This document shows positions 14,864-25,661 of a stretch of 64,000 nt of DNA, one piece after another. The DNA lies in the NCBI GenBank assembly GCA_013397075.1, contig VWZS01009922.1, forward strand, positions 2,920,441 through 2,984,440. Reading direction: 5' to 3'. Position numbers and translations under genes: made by a program. The notes beneath the pieces were generated by a model, which was not told where the DNA came from, did not search any database, and saw only the letters and a program-made list of their open reading frames with translations. The DNA comes from Rhabdornis inornatus (taxonomy: Eukaryota; Chordata; Aves; Passeriformes; Rhabdornithidae). How positions within the stretch are numbered: the first letter of the stretch is position 1; each line of letters opens with the position of its first letter.

Positions 14864-14945
14864 ACACACAGCTCATGCCTATACAGCACGTACACACAAT
14901 ACACACAGCACATGCTTACACAATACACAAATACTAACACGCAAT
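14864..14945. repeat. CA-rich low-complexity tract
   Basis: An interrupted CACA/ATACAC tract with no perfect long run, probably a decayed microsatellite within LRCH1 intron 1. Confidence 0.6.
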
Positions 14946-16802
14946 CACTGCCAATCAAACTATTTTCTTCCCAGTATATAATCTCCTCAATATACAAGTT
15001 TTCCAACATTTTGGTTCAATATTAGGACAAACTAAAGAAGCTCAATTTCTGAATTTCCAAACTATTTATCTTGTATTGCAGCATGTCTGCTAGACTTCAA
15101 CTTTAAATGAGAAAAAAGAAACGAGATAAAAAAATGCCTTGCTTGGGATGACAAGTTGAAAGCCATTCTAACCACATACAGTTTCCCTACCATGCCTATC
15201 CCTTTCAAATCTGCTACTGAGTCAGCTAATGGTTAGTATGGTAATTCATGCTATCAATCCATGGCAGTTTCATTCATCAAGCTTCTTTCACTTTTTTTTA
15301 ATTGATATGATGATATAGGTCCTCACACAGACCAATGTGAAATCCACTCAGCAGCAGCCATCAAGTAACAAAGTTAACAACAACACATGACACCTACAAC
15401 ACATTTGAGGCACTAACTCTAGGACAGACTCAATAAGCAGGCAGCACAAGTGTTTCCACATACAGGAAGGCATAAATGCCCTCATATAGCTGAGAACTTA
15501 GATTCATGTTATCACATGTCTGCATGCAGGTATAACACCTGCTGTTTTGTGGGACAAGAACAAGTGACTACATGTCTCCTGCTCTGCTGCCACAACAACT
15601 ATCTCCAGCAGGCAAATGGGGACACAAGGGCATGCAGAGGCCGTACACCGAAGACCTTAGCAATACACCAATATATTCCTCTAATGCGGGTTTGCACCAT
15701 TCTACCTAGTGATACCATGTAAAGAAGGGATTAGGTTCTATCACCTGGGATAAACAGGGAGAGGAAAACTGATATGACCCTTTGAGGTGGGTCTGCCTCC
15801 TAGGTGAGAAATAAGTGTGCCTTTTTCAAGTTGGAAGAAAGGTGTGAGAGCAAGTTAACACAAACTGGATACTTGTCCCCTACCACTACTACCTGCAGGG
15901 TTGTCAGGCCTGTCCCCTCTGCAGATTTATGTAATGATGGTGTCCCCCACTGCAGAATGCATACAGTGCCTGTGAAGACAGGGATTTCTCTCTACAGGGA
16001 TTTGCCCTGGGAGATACCATTGCATAGAGCTGGCACTTGTGGCTATATGACTGTAAGGACACTAAGGGGGGATGTCACCCCAGCACTGAACAAGTGGCAT
16101 TTGTGAGAGGTAGCATGCTCCCTGGGGCAGCTGCACAGCGAACAGTCTTCCTAAGGACATGCCTCCACCTATGGCATGCAAATAGGTGCCACGTTCAGAG
16201 GTACATGAGTATCTCAATGTGGTTACACACGGTCTTGCGTGCCCTCCATGCCAGGTGGGTTCACCCACGAGCAGCAGGACAGAAGCAGCAGGTATCCACC
16301 CTGGCACTGTGTGCGCATTCCTCCCGCGGCGGAATCAAAGGTGGGCTGGCTGCCACCGCAAAGCTCAGCAGTCAGGGAAGAGTGGCACAGAGACGCACAT
16401 TCCCCAGAGGGAGAAGAGGACAGGTGCGAGCAAGAATTCCCCACACATTCCCCCAGTGTGCCACGGGAGAGGCAGCTCTGCCTCACCAAACGCCGAGCGG
16501 GGGGATGGAGGGGAGCGTGCACAGATCCAGCCATATGGAAGCAAACACCTACCTCATACACCAAGGCGGGGGGAATAAAGAAAGCACAGGGTCCACGGAG
16601 AGATGGGGGTGGGCTCGGCTTCCGTGTGGGGACGGGCCCGGGGGAAGGCGAACGAAAGGGTGGGGAGTGGGTGTTCGCCTCACAGGGAGGCTGGGGGGCA
16701 CCAAAGTGCCTGAGGAGGGTCCCTGGCGATTCGACGAACCCACCTTCCCCGCTCCCCAGCCGCCCCCTCCCTGCGCGCCCCCGGCCACTTGCCCGGGCTC
16801 AC

Positions 16803-17049
16803 CTGCCCGCACCGTGTCCGAGAGGTCGTGGCTGAGGGCGGCGGCGCTGCGCGGGAACTCCTTCAGCTTCCTGCCGCTCAGGTTGAGCCCCCCGGAGTGA
16901 GCCGCCTCCTCCAGCGCCCGCTCCAGACCGCGGTTCAGAGGCGCCTGCAGACCCAGCGCCCCGCTACCGCTGCCGCCGCCGCCCACCCCGGCCGCTGCCG
17001 CCAGAGCAGCAGAGGGGAAAGGCTGCGACTCTCCTCCCAGCGTCGCCAT
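16803..17049 (-). CDS. LRCH1: LRCH1 first coding exon (leucine-rich repeat and calponin homology domain protein 1), partial gene
   Basis: The exon encodes 82 residues plus one base, from MATLGGESQPF to DLSDTVRA, and ends at a consensus donor (GGGCAG then GTGAGC, phase 1). The next exon would complete an Asp codon, matching the ...AD-L-S start of the LRCH1 leucine-rich repeats. The block PLNRGLERALEEA (residues 37-49), then SGGLNLSGRKLKEFPR (52-67) and HDLSDT (74-79) are the LRCH1 N-terminal signature. LRCH3 is clearly less similar from memory. Residues 14-36 are an Ala/Gly-rich low-complexity linker, replacing the His-rich tract I recall in the human protein. The ATG has a strong Kozak context (AAG before, G after). 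The frame stays open upstream to about 17400, but that part shows no LRCH similarity, so the MATLGG start is preferred. LRCH1 is a cytoplasmic scaffold reported to bind DOCK8 and restrain Cdc42 activation and T-cell migration. Its LRR and C-terminal CH domains lie outside the window. Confidence 0.93.
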
Positions 17050-17205
17050 CTTTCCCTCGCCGCTGGGGGTACCCGAGAGGGCCGCCGGACCTGCCTCCCT
17101 CCCTCCCTTCTCCTCGCCCTCCTTCCTCCTCCTCCTCCTCCTCCCGCTCGCGGCGGCGGCGCGGGCAGGGGGCGGAGGCGCGAGGCTCGGGCGAGGCGCG
17201 CCCAC

Positions 17206-17217
17206 TGCGCATGCTCC
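17206..17217 (+). promoter_or_regulatory. NRF1-like site in LRCH1 promoter
   Basis: TGCGCATGCTCC matches 10 of 12 positions of the remembered NRF1 consensus YGCGCAYGCGCR. It sits about 160 bases upstream of the LRCH1 ATG within the CpG island, a usual place for NRF1 in such promoters. Binding is not shown by the sequence. Confidence 0.5.
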
Positions 17218-17245
17218 GCCCCTCCCGGCACCGCTCCCCGCCGCA

Positions 17246-17259
17246 GCGCCACCTAGCGG
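17246..17259 (-). promoter_or_regulatory. CTCF-like core motif upstream of LRCH1
   Basis: On the minus strand the site reads CCGCTAGGTGGCGC. It matches 13 of 14 positions of the consensus CCASYAGRKGGCRS; only the third base differs (G for A). It lies about 200 bases upstream of the start codon. CTCF at promoter CpG islands often marks loop anchors. The match is seen directly, the role is inferred. Confidence 0.55.
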
Positions 17260-18550
17260 CGGCACGCTGCTCTCGGCGCTGGAAGTGCCAGTGGGAAGGC
17301 GGAGAGGGGGGGCTCTCCATTGTTTCCTTGCCACAGCATTCCTCGTAAAGCCAGCCTGGGAGGCCTGCCCGCCGCCTGCTTGGGCCCTTTCTGCTAGCAC
17401 CCGGCGGAGCTATTCCCGCAGCAGGGCCCAGGGGCTGGATGGGTGGCGATGGGCGGCAGGGCGGTGTGAGCCTGCAGGTGTGCCGGCAGCAGCGTGTGCG
17501 GGCTCGGCTTTCCTCATTGGGAAGTTAAAAGCTGCAGCGGCTGTTCCACCCAGCGAGGCCTTGGGGAGCATCTGCCCTACAGAAGGGCTTTCTGTGCCAT
17601 GCTGCTCCTGCAGGGCCGGTTCACACCTTGCTGTGGCTCCTGCCCACAGCCTGCTCCAGACAGACTCCCGAGGGATTTGTAGTGACAAATCAAGCATAGG
17701 ATCCACCATCCGTTCAGTTTCCGGTGGAATGACCTGTCCGAGCGGGTGAGGGTGCTGGGTTGGTTTATTTCCCCCTTCCTCTCTGCGGCTTGGCAAAGCT
17801 GAGCCCAGGAGATGGAGATGAGCAAGGCCGGGTGTTCTCATAGGGGTTACAGAGTTCAAAGATATAACAGGGCTTATACATCATAACCCCTGACCTGTGC
17901 TTTACAGACCATTACATTTCACTCACTTATCCTGAGCGGTGATCAATGGTTAACATTAAACCAAAGGCTTCCCATCTCCAGGAAGTTCAACTGCTGAGTG
18001 CTACAGGGACAAGGAAGACCTAACTGGCACAAGGAAATAACCCCAAGTTTCTGAAGAACAGGAAACATCACAGCGAGTTTAGCAGTCACAACCAGAAACA
18101 GCATAGAGTGAAAAAGGTGTGTTAGAGGTGGACCTTTTCACTTAAAAATACCATAGCATCCATTGAAAACTTGTTCTTTATAAGTAAGATACGTTCGCAG
18201 TATCAGCATTTTTCATTCATGTTTTATATGCATTGTATCACTGCAAAGGTGTCAGCAAGCAGCATAGAAGTGTTTTTAAAGAGATGCCTTACTACTGCCA
18301 GTTTTTCATGTTTGATGCAGAGATGTTAGTTTTTGGCATGGCTAAGTCAGTGTACTACCAGTTCAAGAAAATTTTGGACGCACCAGCAAGTAAATCTTGA
18401 CAGCATTCCTTGGAACAACCCCTAGCCAAAATTAACCAACAGTTACCACAACATTTGTGCCCAGATATCAAATTGCTTTTGCCAAAGCTTGTTGGTGGGT
18501 TATGAAGATCGTATTACCCACAAATTTCCACTAGTCACAACATGCTTTGC

Positions 18551-18580
18551 TTTTGTTAAAATGCATTTTGTTAAAATGCA
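18551..18580. repeat. Perfect 15-bp tandem repeat
   Basis: TTTTGTTAAAATGCA occurs twice back to back with no mismatch, followed by a partial third start (GTTTGCATGC). It is a short local duplication. Confidence 0.9.
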
Positions 18581-19098
18581 GTTTGCATGCAATCTTTGCA
18601 TTGCTGCTGGAAAGCATAAAGAAATAGACAAATAACTACATCTTCTCAGCAATTTAAAGAAAAGTGTTGATAAACAGTAAGTAATAAAAACATTCAATTC
18701 AAGTTGAATAAACTGTGAATAAGAACTAACTGCTAGGTTCCCCTTATATTTTAAATGCAATTTCTTAAATGCAAGTTTAATGAACTAAGTACTATATTCT
18801 TATACACTTAAAGAAATCTGAAATACTGTAGGCTTTATAACTCAGAAAATTACTTTGCATGGGAGATTTCCTGTGCATTAAATTACCCAACATCATGGCA
18901 TTTTATTTGGAAATTTTAAATATAGAACTAAGCATTCAGGCAACATAGATGAAAAATTCCTCTTCCAGCATCAGGTCTTTACAGATCAGGCCTGTCTTCT
19001 GGTGAGGTTTATGAAGTTTTCACCAGCGGAACACCATGTCCCTTCCTCCCCCACTTCTGTAGTTAGGCAAAATTATTTCTAAGGCTGATTGGTATTTT

Positions 19099-19128
19099 AA
19101 AAAAAAAAAAAAAAAAAGTTTTTTTTTC
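19099..19128. repeat. A19-G-T9 homopolymer pair
   Basis: A run of 19 A is followed by one G and nine T, which could fold into an A:T hairpin. It is also a likely spot for sequencing-length error. No element joined to the poly(A) was recognised. Confidence 0.8.
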
Positions 19129-20434
19129 TTTTCATTGACTTCATATCATAACACTAACCCTGGGAATTGATTCAAAGCATCTTGCTGAAGGGAGATTAGC
19201 AGTGATACCCTTCTCAGCCTTATTTGAAGGACAACTTGTCCTCCTTTGCAGGAGGTACCCAAAGCCCACAGTAGCCTCCAGGTTACCCTGCTTGCAAGCA
19301 GACACTGTGTGCCCACCTTGGCTGCCTTGCTGGGCTCACATGAAGGGCCTGTGGCTGGCAAAGACAGACAAGTCAGGCAGGTACAGCCTTCCCTCTTAAG
19401 TCATGCAACATCAGGACAGCTAGGATTACAGAAAGGCTGGGGCTACAGAGGCACTTGGCCTAGCAGGGGTTAAAGATGTAGGTTTTACTTTATAGCAGTG
19501 CAAGGGCACACCAATAATCAGAGATCAAGACTGATTTAAACTGCTTTTGGATCTGAGCAGCTGAGATGCAATGCAAGCATGACCTGTGCTTATCAGACAC
19601 TGAGTTGAAACTTCTAGAAGTAAATGCCTGCATAGCACTGAGGCTGTACACTGCCTTCACTTTCTCTCCTCTCTGCCAGAGCACTGTGCCAGATCTAACT
19701 CTGTTCCTATAGATACAAAGGATTAGAAACTGGAAGCACTACAGAAAACAACAAGATCAATCGCACCAGCACCAGTTTTCTGTCTATGCAGATGCATTTG
19801 GAAGATCATGCTCCATATATTGACTTTGGTCAGATCACTAAGTGGGCACATCCTGGCACAGCAGCTAAATTAAGCTAGTAGCAAGCTGTCACTGCAAGCA
19901 GCCCTTCCATTCCTTGCCCCCACCAGTTCCTATGTGACAGTATTTGCATCTATTTGACTCTTCAGTAAGACCTAGAACAGCTTAAAAGGAGCTGCTAGGA
20001 GCAGCTCTAGGAGGAAAACAGTGTATACCCTTCAGCAAGCTGATATGATTGGAGCAGAGGAGAGAAGAATGCAGAAGGAAGTCTTATGGATGGTATCAGA
20101 AGAGAGGTGACCATTCTGACAGTTGGGTCACGCATAATGGTTGTGACAAAGAAAACTCACATCAGAGATGCACAAAAAGTACCACAGCTAAGGGAGACAT
20201 GAGCCCTAGAGTTTTGGAGTGAATTTCTATTACTCTAAATTGGCAGAAAAAAAGTAAATGGCAAGGCCCATGTGGCTTGTGAAGATCAGATTTAGGTGGG
20301 GACTTAGGTGCGGGGAGCTGGCCCCTCGCAAAATAGCATGAGACCTCAGTGTTAAACCTGTCCTTCATTAGACATGGAACTTTCACAGCATGGAGCAGGT
20401 GAGCCTCGCTTTGCTTCAGCATGAAGACTTTTAC

Positions 20435-20558
20435 CTCGTGCTCCATGTACTCTAAGATAATGCTGAAGAAGGAGTTGTGAAGAAGGAAGTAGCTCAGACA
20501 CAGTCGGTACGCCAATGCTTTCTTCATGTGAATATCACAGGTGGACAAGCTGTCTGGT
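20435..20558 (-). other. Candidate unrecognised exon (41 codons)
   Basis: On the minus strand a pyrimidine-rich acceptor (GTTTCTGTCTCCAG) precedes a 124-bp block. The block ends at a good donor (CACGAG then GTAAAA). It is open in one frame, starting PDSLSTCDIHMKKALAY and ending SIILEYMEHE; the middle is hydrophobic (LCLSYFLLHNSFFSIIL). The open frame in fact runs from about 20653 to 20162 without a stop, so it could also be a single larger ORF. I do not recognise the protein. It lies 3.4 kb upstream of LRCH1 on the same strand, so it could belong to a separate gene, an alternative upstream LRCH1 exon, a lncRNA, or be chance. Confidence 0.25.
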
Positions 20559-22921
20559 CTGGAGACAGAAACAACACACACAGTAAGTAAAACATCAAAC
20601 AGAAAGTGTATGCCACTCAACCTGCAAGGCTGCCTCTGTTTGGTGCAACACAAAACAGCAGCTACAACTCAGGACACATTATACATCCTTAGTAGCTTGA
20701 CGAACAGCACCAGGACAAAGAAAATTACTAGAGGAATCTCAAGAGAAAAAGTATGCAGACTGAAGCATCAGGTGACACAGAATGAAAGATGCTCCTTTCA
20801 ATTAGAGCACAGACTCCCTACCCTGCTCACAGCATTCCTGGGATGAGCAGTTCATAGCAGACACATCAGAAGAATTAGTAGCCTACACAGAGCAGACACC
20901 AGGAGAATGAGTAGCCTACGCAGAACAGACAATGCGCTGCAGCTTCCTTGCAGCAAAGCTGGTGAAAGGAGTTTGAAAGGCAAGAAAGCGGTATCAGGAA
21001 ATAGCTCAGAAAAATCCATCTATAGAATACCTACCTCTCAGAACACTCAGGAAAGAAGAAAAAAAAAAACAACGGTGAGGGGAAGAAGAGAACAGTTAAT
21101 TGATAGGAGACAAGAGATCAAGAGAAGTGTATTTATAAAGCAGGAGCTCAGAAAGTAGACAAGCAGGATAGTCACTGCTCAGAAGACAAACAAGATTCAT
21201 CCTTACATAGACTCAAGCAAGCTCACTATATAAGGGAACAGAACTATTTAATTGCTACAGAAAAAGAAGCACTTCTTGTTGCCTGCCACTTATTGTGACA
21301 AGCATTGGGAGCTCAGGAAAGCATCTCCCTTGCTGCGTCCTGAGACTAGCAGGTGGGCAGGCTCAAAACACACCCTTAGTGATGGTTGGTGGGATTCAGT
21401 TGCCACAGGATGGATCTCAAACACCACCACGTACACTGGTCAAATCGGCAAGGTTCACTGCTGCTGTCATGGTAGTGATGCTCTGTACAGACACTAATGC
21501 AAGAGGACAGAAGCTGTAAGAGACCATGACCACAAGCTCAGTTCTTAGCTAACAGGTCATGAAAATAGACCTAAATGCAAACTAAAACCAAAATGAAACT
21601 TAGTATCACTGAAACCCTGGAAATGACTAAAGAGTTAAAGGAAATGCATTTACATGTCCACACTTGAAATACAAATTTAGCTCACATTATTAGTTGTAAA
21701 CTTGCAGAGTTTCTTTCAAGTTTTTCCGACAACCTTGAAATATGCAATATGATGGAGTGATAACTATAGCCATTCTTACTGTATCAACTTCAGCAGTGGT
21801 TCAGAGGATTATAACTGTGATGGGAGCCTTGCTCTTGAAACAGGAAGAGCTGGTAGGTGTTTGAACTATGGAGAGCAAAACAAAGACATACCTAAGCTGG
21901 GAAAGGATTGTCTTCCCAGAGTTTGCCTTTATGAAAATTTGAAACAGCATCTGGTAGGGGAAGAAGCCATCAGAGTAAGATATAACCTGTCTTCTAACAA
22001 AAATACAGAAGGCAATTGGTTATTGTCAATAGCAATGAGACAACATCCATGGAGACACATTGCTGGCAGCCTCACAATACCTCCAGTGTATGCTGTTGAA
22101 ATAAAACAGTTTATATGTCTGTTGCAAAAAAACTATGCAAACCTGATTTCCTACCCACGTCAGACTATTAGCACAGATACATAAAACAAAAATAGAAATA
22201 GCAAGTCCTCAGTCTATTGCAAAATTCAGAAAATGCAAGGAGATAGAAGACATCAGCCAGCCAGCTGAATTCAGGTTTCTAAGTGGAGCACACAAGGCAA
22301 AGACTTTGTAAGACTTGTGTTAATGATTATGGGAAAGACAGCAGGTAGAATGCTTCATATTCCTTTAAAGAACAGCAAAAACACTGGGACCAAAGAGAAC
22401 TACTGCCTGGTAAATAATTGTGATGTAGAAGGGGAAAGTGAAGGCCTAAAGGCCAAAAGCAGCAATGGAAATGAAAGAACAGCTCAACCCTACGTGCAAG
22501 CCAAAATATATGCCCTGCAAACCACACAGACCATCTCTCTGGTGTGAAGAAGTTTTTGAGACACCTGGAAACTCAGTAAGAGCTGTGAGCCAACACAAAT
22601 CTGGTGGTTGCAAACCACTCAGCTGACTTAAGTCAGGTAAGTGATTTTAGTTGACCAGCACTGTGTTTAGGCCTTGTCCTCGCTCCTTCCAGCCATGTTG
22701 ATGATACCAGTGAAGAGGCAGCAATAAATTTGGAGGGGAAATTGCAAAGAGGGCACCTAGCACTGGGAAAAAAAATACACCACGTGTGCAGTTCTTGAAT
22801 GGGGAATTGTACCCAAAAACATGTTAGTAGCCAGATATGCTTTGATAATGTGCACAAATATGGATCCATTGCAAACACCAGCACCTCTCTGTTCAGAAAG
22901 TGTTCCACCCCTAAGAGGTAT
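20559..22921. other. Intergenic; no gene seen
   Basis: Apart from the 33-bp duplication listed separately, the stretch is unique AT-rich sequence with only short ORFs lacking family features. No CR1 tail or LTR was recognised in it. Confidence 0.5.
20867..20932. repeat. 33-bp tandem duplication
   Basis: Units 20867-20899 and 20900-20932 share AGTAGCCTAC followed by CAGA-CAGACA and differ at about five or six positions. A partial related word (GCAGACACA) just upstream hints at a once longer array. Confidence 0.85.
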
Positions 22922-23300
22922 TGATATGCAGAAAAGACTTTATAACCCATAGAGAGTTATAAAGCAGGTATGCATTTATTCAGCGCTGAGATGCATGGGG
23001 ATAATTCCTCCCAAAGCATGCACACTGAAACTTCAAACTACTGTTCTATTTATTCCCTAAAAGCCTAGGATTACACAATACGCCTAATACATATTCATGC
23101 CCTAGCCCAGCCTACTCTCGCTTTGTATTCAAATGAACCAAAAGTCCTCTTGCGCTCGCGCTTCCCCAGTTCAGGGGTCGTTGGGGGTCTCTGATGAAGG
23201 CTTCCAAACTCTTCATTGCACTTGAACTTTTCAACTTTGTCTCCGGAGCATGCGTCTTAGCCATTTGGGCACATTCCAGACCGTGAGATTAGTTCTTGCT
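22922..23300 (-). mobile_element. ERV-type LTR (minus strand), R/U5 and part of U3
   Basis: Read on the minus strand, the right part has an AATAAATA block near 23050, then CAGTGTGCATGC, a GGAGGAATTATCCCC-type stretch, ATCTCAGCGCTG, and an AATAAA signal (22975-22980) followed by GCATACCTGCTTTATAACTC. This order matches a common avian ERV LTR as remembered. The upstream part has TTCATTTGAATAC and GGGCTAGGGCATGAATA, also typical of U3. The low-coordinate end may be TGATATGC at 22922. The U3 boundary is unclear and the element could extend to about 23650. No target-site duplication was found and no internal retroviral genes are present, so it is probably a solo or truncated LTR. Confidence 0.7.
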
Positions 23301-25182
23301 GGTTTCGGGTTTTGGATTTATCACTCATCACTGGTAGCCTTGCACCCCTCACCCTGTTTGCAAGTCCTGGCTCCATTTATCACAAAGCAGTTTGCTTCTC
23401 CTCCCGATCTTTGAAGCATAGTAAATGTCAGGCGTTCCTCATTGTCTTGGTTTTTGATGAGCTATTCCTTACTTTTCAATTCCCTGTCTCAGCATCTTCA
23501 TTTTCCAAATAGGTGTCCACTGAAACAAGAGTTATTTGCAATTAACAGCACCATCAGAATAAGACTTTTACTAGCAAAGAGTAACCTCCTCCTTGGTTGT
23601 CCTTATAGCCCCCAAACATCAATAAGGATGGCAAGATGCAATATTTTATGAAGAGTAAGTCATGTGCTCTCAGGTTTAATCACTTGGTTTAAATCAGCTT
23701 CCATGGAAGTGAAACTGTATGTGTTTTATAGACAGATTTTGGCCCATATGGGAATATTGCCTTGCTACATGGCCGTGGAAAGTGCTTCAAGAACTGTGGC
23801 TGCATGGCTACAGAGAAAATGCATATCTTGGAGCAACCTTGATTCTTTTCTATTTCATATATAATGCCAGAGCAGCTGATGCATGTCTTGCAGGTGATCA
23901 AAAATAATTTGAATCCACATTTGCTATGCTGCAAGTACTATGGAACAGATCTCGAAAATCACTGGCAAAGAATCAAGATAAAAGTTTACCATTTAATTGC
24001 AATTTATGTCCTCATCCCTTCCATAAAGATCAAGGCATTCAGCACTTCGTATTAAACTTCCCAAAACCAATAATTTTGCATAACTAGCAAGAAATATATA
24101 ATTTCCTGGTTTCTTTGACAGAAAAACATCAAGTTATCCTGTTTCATCATAACCCTCTAACACGTCTAAAATAACTATAAAAACTCTATACCAAGTAAGT
24201 TTGTAAGCAATATTTTAGAGGCATTCTATTCACTATTAGTTACCACACCACTCAGTTTAGAGCAGTCTTAATATCTTCCAGCACATAACAAGGCCTCCAA
24301 CCTGTAGTCACTTGACATTAGTTCCCAGTTTGTGAGCTGGATCAATGGAGCCCAGCATGGGCTGAGCTGGGGTGCATTAGAAATGCGGAGCCGGGCACCT
24401 GAGGAGGTGAGATGGCTCTTCTAGGTGTGACTTAGCTGCTACACCTGCAGCAGGGAGCACTTCCCTGCACTGCATCACAAACTTGCAGCATCTGTGAGGT
24501 GAGCAGAATCCTCATGCAGCAGACCCTTTGTGCCTTCCCGTGAAGTCTGGATCTTGCAATCACAGTACAGAGATGTGAACCTTCCACCACTCCGAAGTCT
24601 TGTGTGCTAGGTACGAGTGAGTGACCAGACACGGCAGGAACTGTGTGGGAACCACAGGCAGAACCAGTGCTCAGATGAACCATGCTAGAAAGGTAGCACT
24701 CCTCACTGCAGCCTCCCTCCAAATTCCATGTAACTTGTCCCTTGTCCATGTCACTTTTCAAATCACACCATTTGCCAGTCTTTGCAAAGATGACACTAAG
24801 TGACAGACTGCTGTTTAGGGCAAGTTCCTCTTATTTTTATTTGAAAAGTGCAAGAAGACGATTACTGGTCAGAATTTCTTGCATTATAAGAATCAAATCA
24901 TATTTCATATATACAGGCCTGCATGTTCGGTGACTGAGTGCATACCATGAAATAAGAGGCATATTATCAAGGATCTCAATGGAAATAATAGATTCCTCTT
25001 GGGAAGAAATAGTATGCAGTGTTCCTAGTAAGACTGTCTGCAAAATTGCTCAAAAATAGTTCACATGGGGTAAGTCCTGGTTCTTGCAGTGCTGGGCAGA
25101 CAACACCCTTCCCTTTACCTCCTCCTTTTTCCACGCATGTTGTGGCTGGTGCCTGGGGGTCAGTCAGACCCTGGCTTCAACC
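23301..25182. other. Intergenic, possibly including remaining U3 of the preceding LTR; no gene seen
   Basis: The first 350 bases could be the far end of the neighbouring LTR. The rest shows only short overlapping ORFs with no recognisable similarity and no CR1 signature. Confidence 0.45.
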
Positions 25183-25189
25183 CAGATAG

Positions 25190-25661
25190 AGAGGTCCCAC
25201 AAGGAACAGCCTGTCCCAGAGTCCAGGCAGTCTCAGCCACAAAGGTATCAATATGCATGCAAGGCCTGGGTTTCAGGTGATCAGCTCTTATAGTGATTTC
25301 AGCTCTAAGTGATTTCAGCTTAGCTTGCAAGGTACCTCGGCCAATGCTGGGAAGAGAGATCGGGAAGCGCTGTGTAGAGATTCCACAGAGTTCTTTATTG
25401 TCTTCTTCTGAGGAGGGTTCCAGTGGCAGCGGCAATCTGCTGAACTGGGTGAAAGCAGGAGTTTTTATAGGGAAAGCATGGCTTGGCAGAAAAACCAATG
25501 GTTTGGGGCTGAGGAAATATGACCAATAGTTTTACAAGTAGATAAAGCGGGGGTCTGAAGCGGGGAGAAGGGTTTCTTAGCCTAGTCACCATGACTAAGC
25601 AATTCTTATCTAGGGGATAGCTCCAGGGAAGCCTCGCAGGGGGCCCTGCTCCCTCCACACA
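25190..25661 (-). mobile_element. Solo LTR of an endogenous retrovirus (minus strand), ends approximate
   Basis: On the minus strand the element begins TGTGTGGAGGGAGCAGGGCC at the high-coordinate end, carries CCAAT-type boxes, a TATA box (TATAAAAAC, 25461-25469) and, about 65 bases on, an AATAAAG polyadenylation signal (25394-25399), which is the standard LTR order. The U5 end is uncertain. An 8-bp word CAGATAGA occurs at 25183-25190 and 25660-25667, which would fit a target-site duplication and an LTR of roughly 470 bp. The alternative low end is TGATTTCAG at 25294, flanked by TATAG versus GATAG. Within U5 the word TGATTTCAGCT is duplicated. No gag, pol or env sequence adjoins it. Confidence 0.7.

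Larger units (their letters stand above)
1..16802 (-). other. LRCH1: LRCH1 intron 1 (5' part, runs off left edge)
   Basis: This is inferred to be intronic because the first coding exon of LRCH1 on the minus strand ends with a splice donor at 16802/16803 and no further exon matching the LRCH family was recognised to the left. The stretch is AT-rich and its ORFs are short and unlike any known protein. It contains an LTR fragment near 1 kb, a CR1 fragment near 12.6 kb, small tandem duplications and CA-rich or A-rich low-complexity patches, listed separately. A long first intron is usual for LRCH1, so finding no second exon in 16.8 kb is expected. Confidence 0.8.
16480..17500 (-). promoter_or_regulatory. 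LRCH1: LRCH1 CpG-island promoter and 5' UTR
   Basis: GC content and CpG frequency rise sharply here against the AT-rich flanks, peaking between about 16700 and 17290. The island covers coding exon 1 and the sequence just upstream of its ATG, as expected for a TATA-less housekeeping-type promoter. Visible elements are a GC box at 17168-17177 (GGGGGCGGAG), further CCGCCCCTCCC boxes near 17216, an NRF1-like site at 17206-17217, a CTCF-like site at 17246-17259, and a CCT/AGG triplet run at about 17119-17144 that would lie in the 5' UTR or core promoter. The exact transcription start cannot be read, but roughly 17100-17260 is likely. Confidence 0.85.
17501..20434. other. Intergenic, upstream of LRCH1; no gene seen
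   Basis: GC content falls away from the CpG island by about 17.8 kb. The ORFs are short and overlap on both strands without recognisable similarity. The only structured spots are the 15-bp tandem repeat at 18551-18580 and the A/T homopolymer pair at 19099-19128. A divergent promoter transcript could start here but nothing shows it. Confidence 0.6.

Noticed and set aside
16037..16900. 287-codon plus-strand ORF antisense to LRCH1 exon 1
   Set aside because: It is an open frame created by the GC-rich CpG island. It overlaps the recognised LRCH1 exon on the opposite strand and shows no protein family signature.
17050..17400. In-frame N-terminal extension of LRCH1 to an ATG at 17400
   Set aside because: The extension has no similarity to LRCH proteins and passes through the likely promoter. 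MATLGG has a strong Kozak context and matches the family start.
22922..25661. The two minus-strand LTRs as the ends of one provirus
   Set aside because: Their sequences differ throughout (different polyadenylation contexts and U3 blocks) and no internal gag, pol or env similarity was seen between them.
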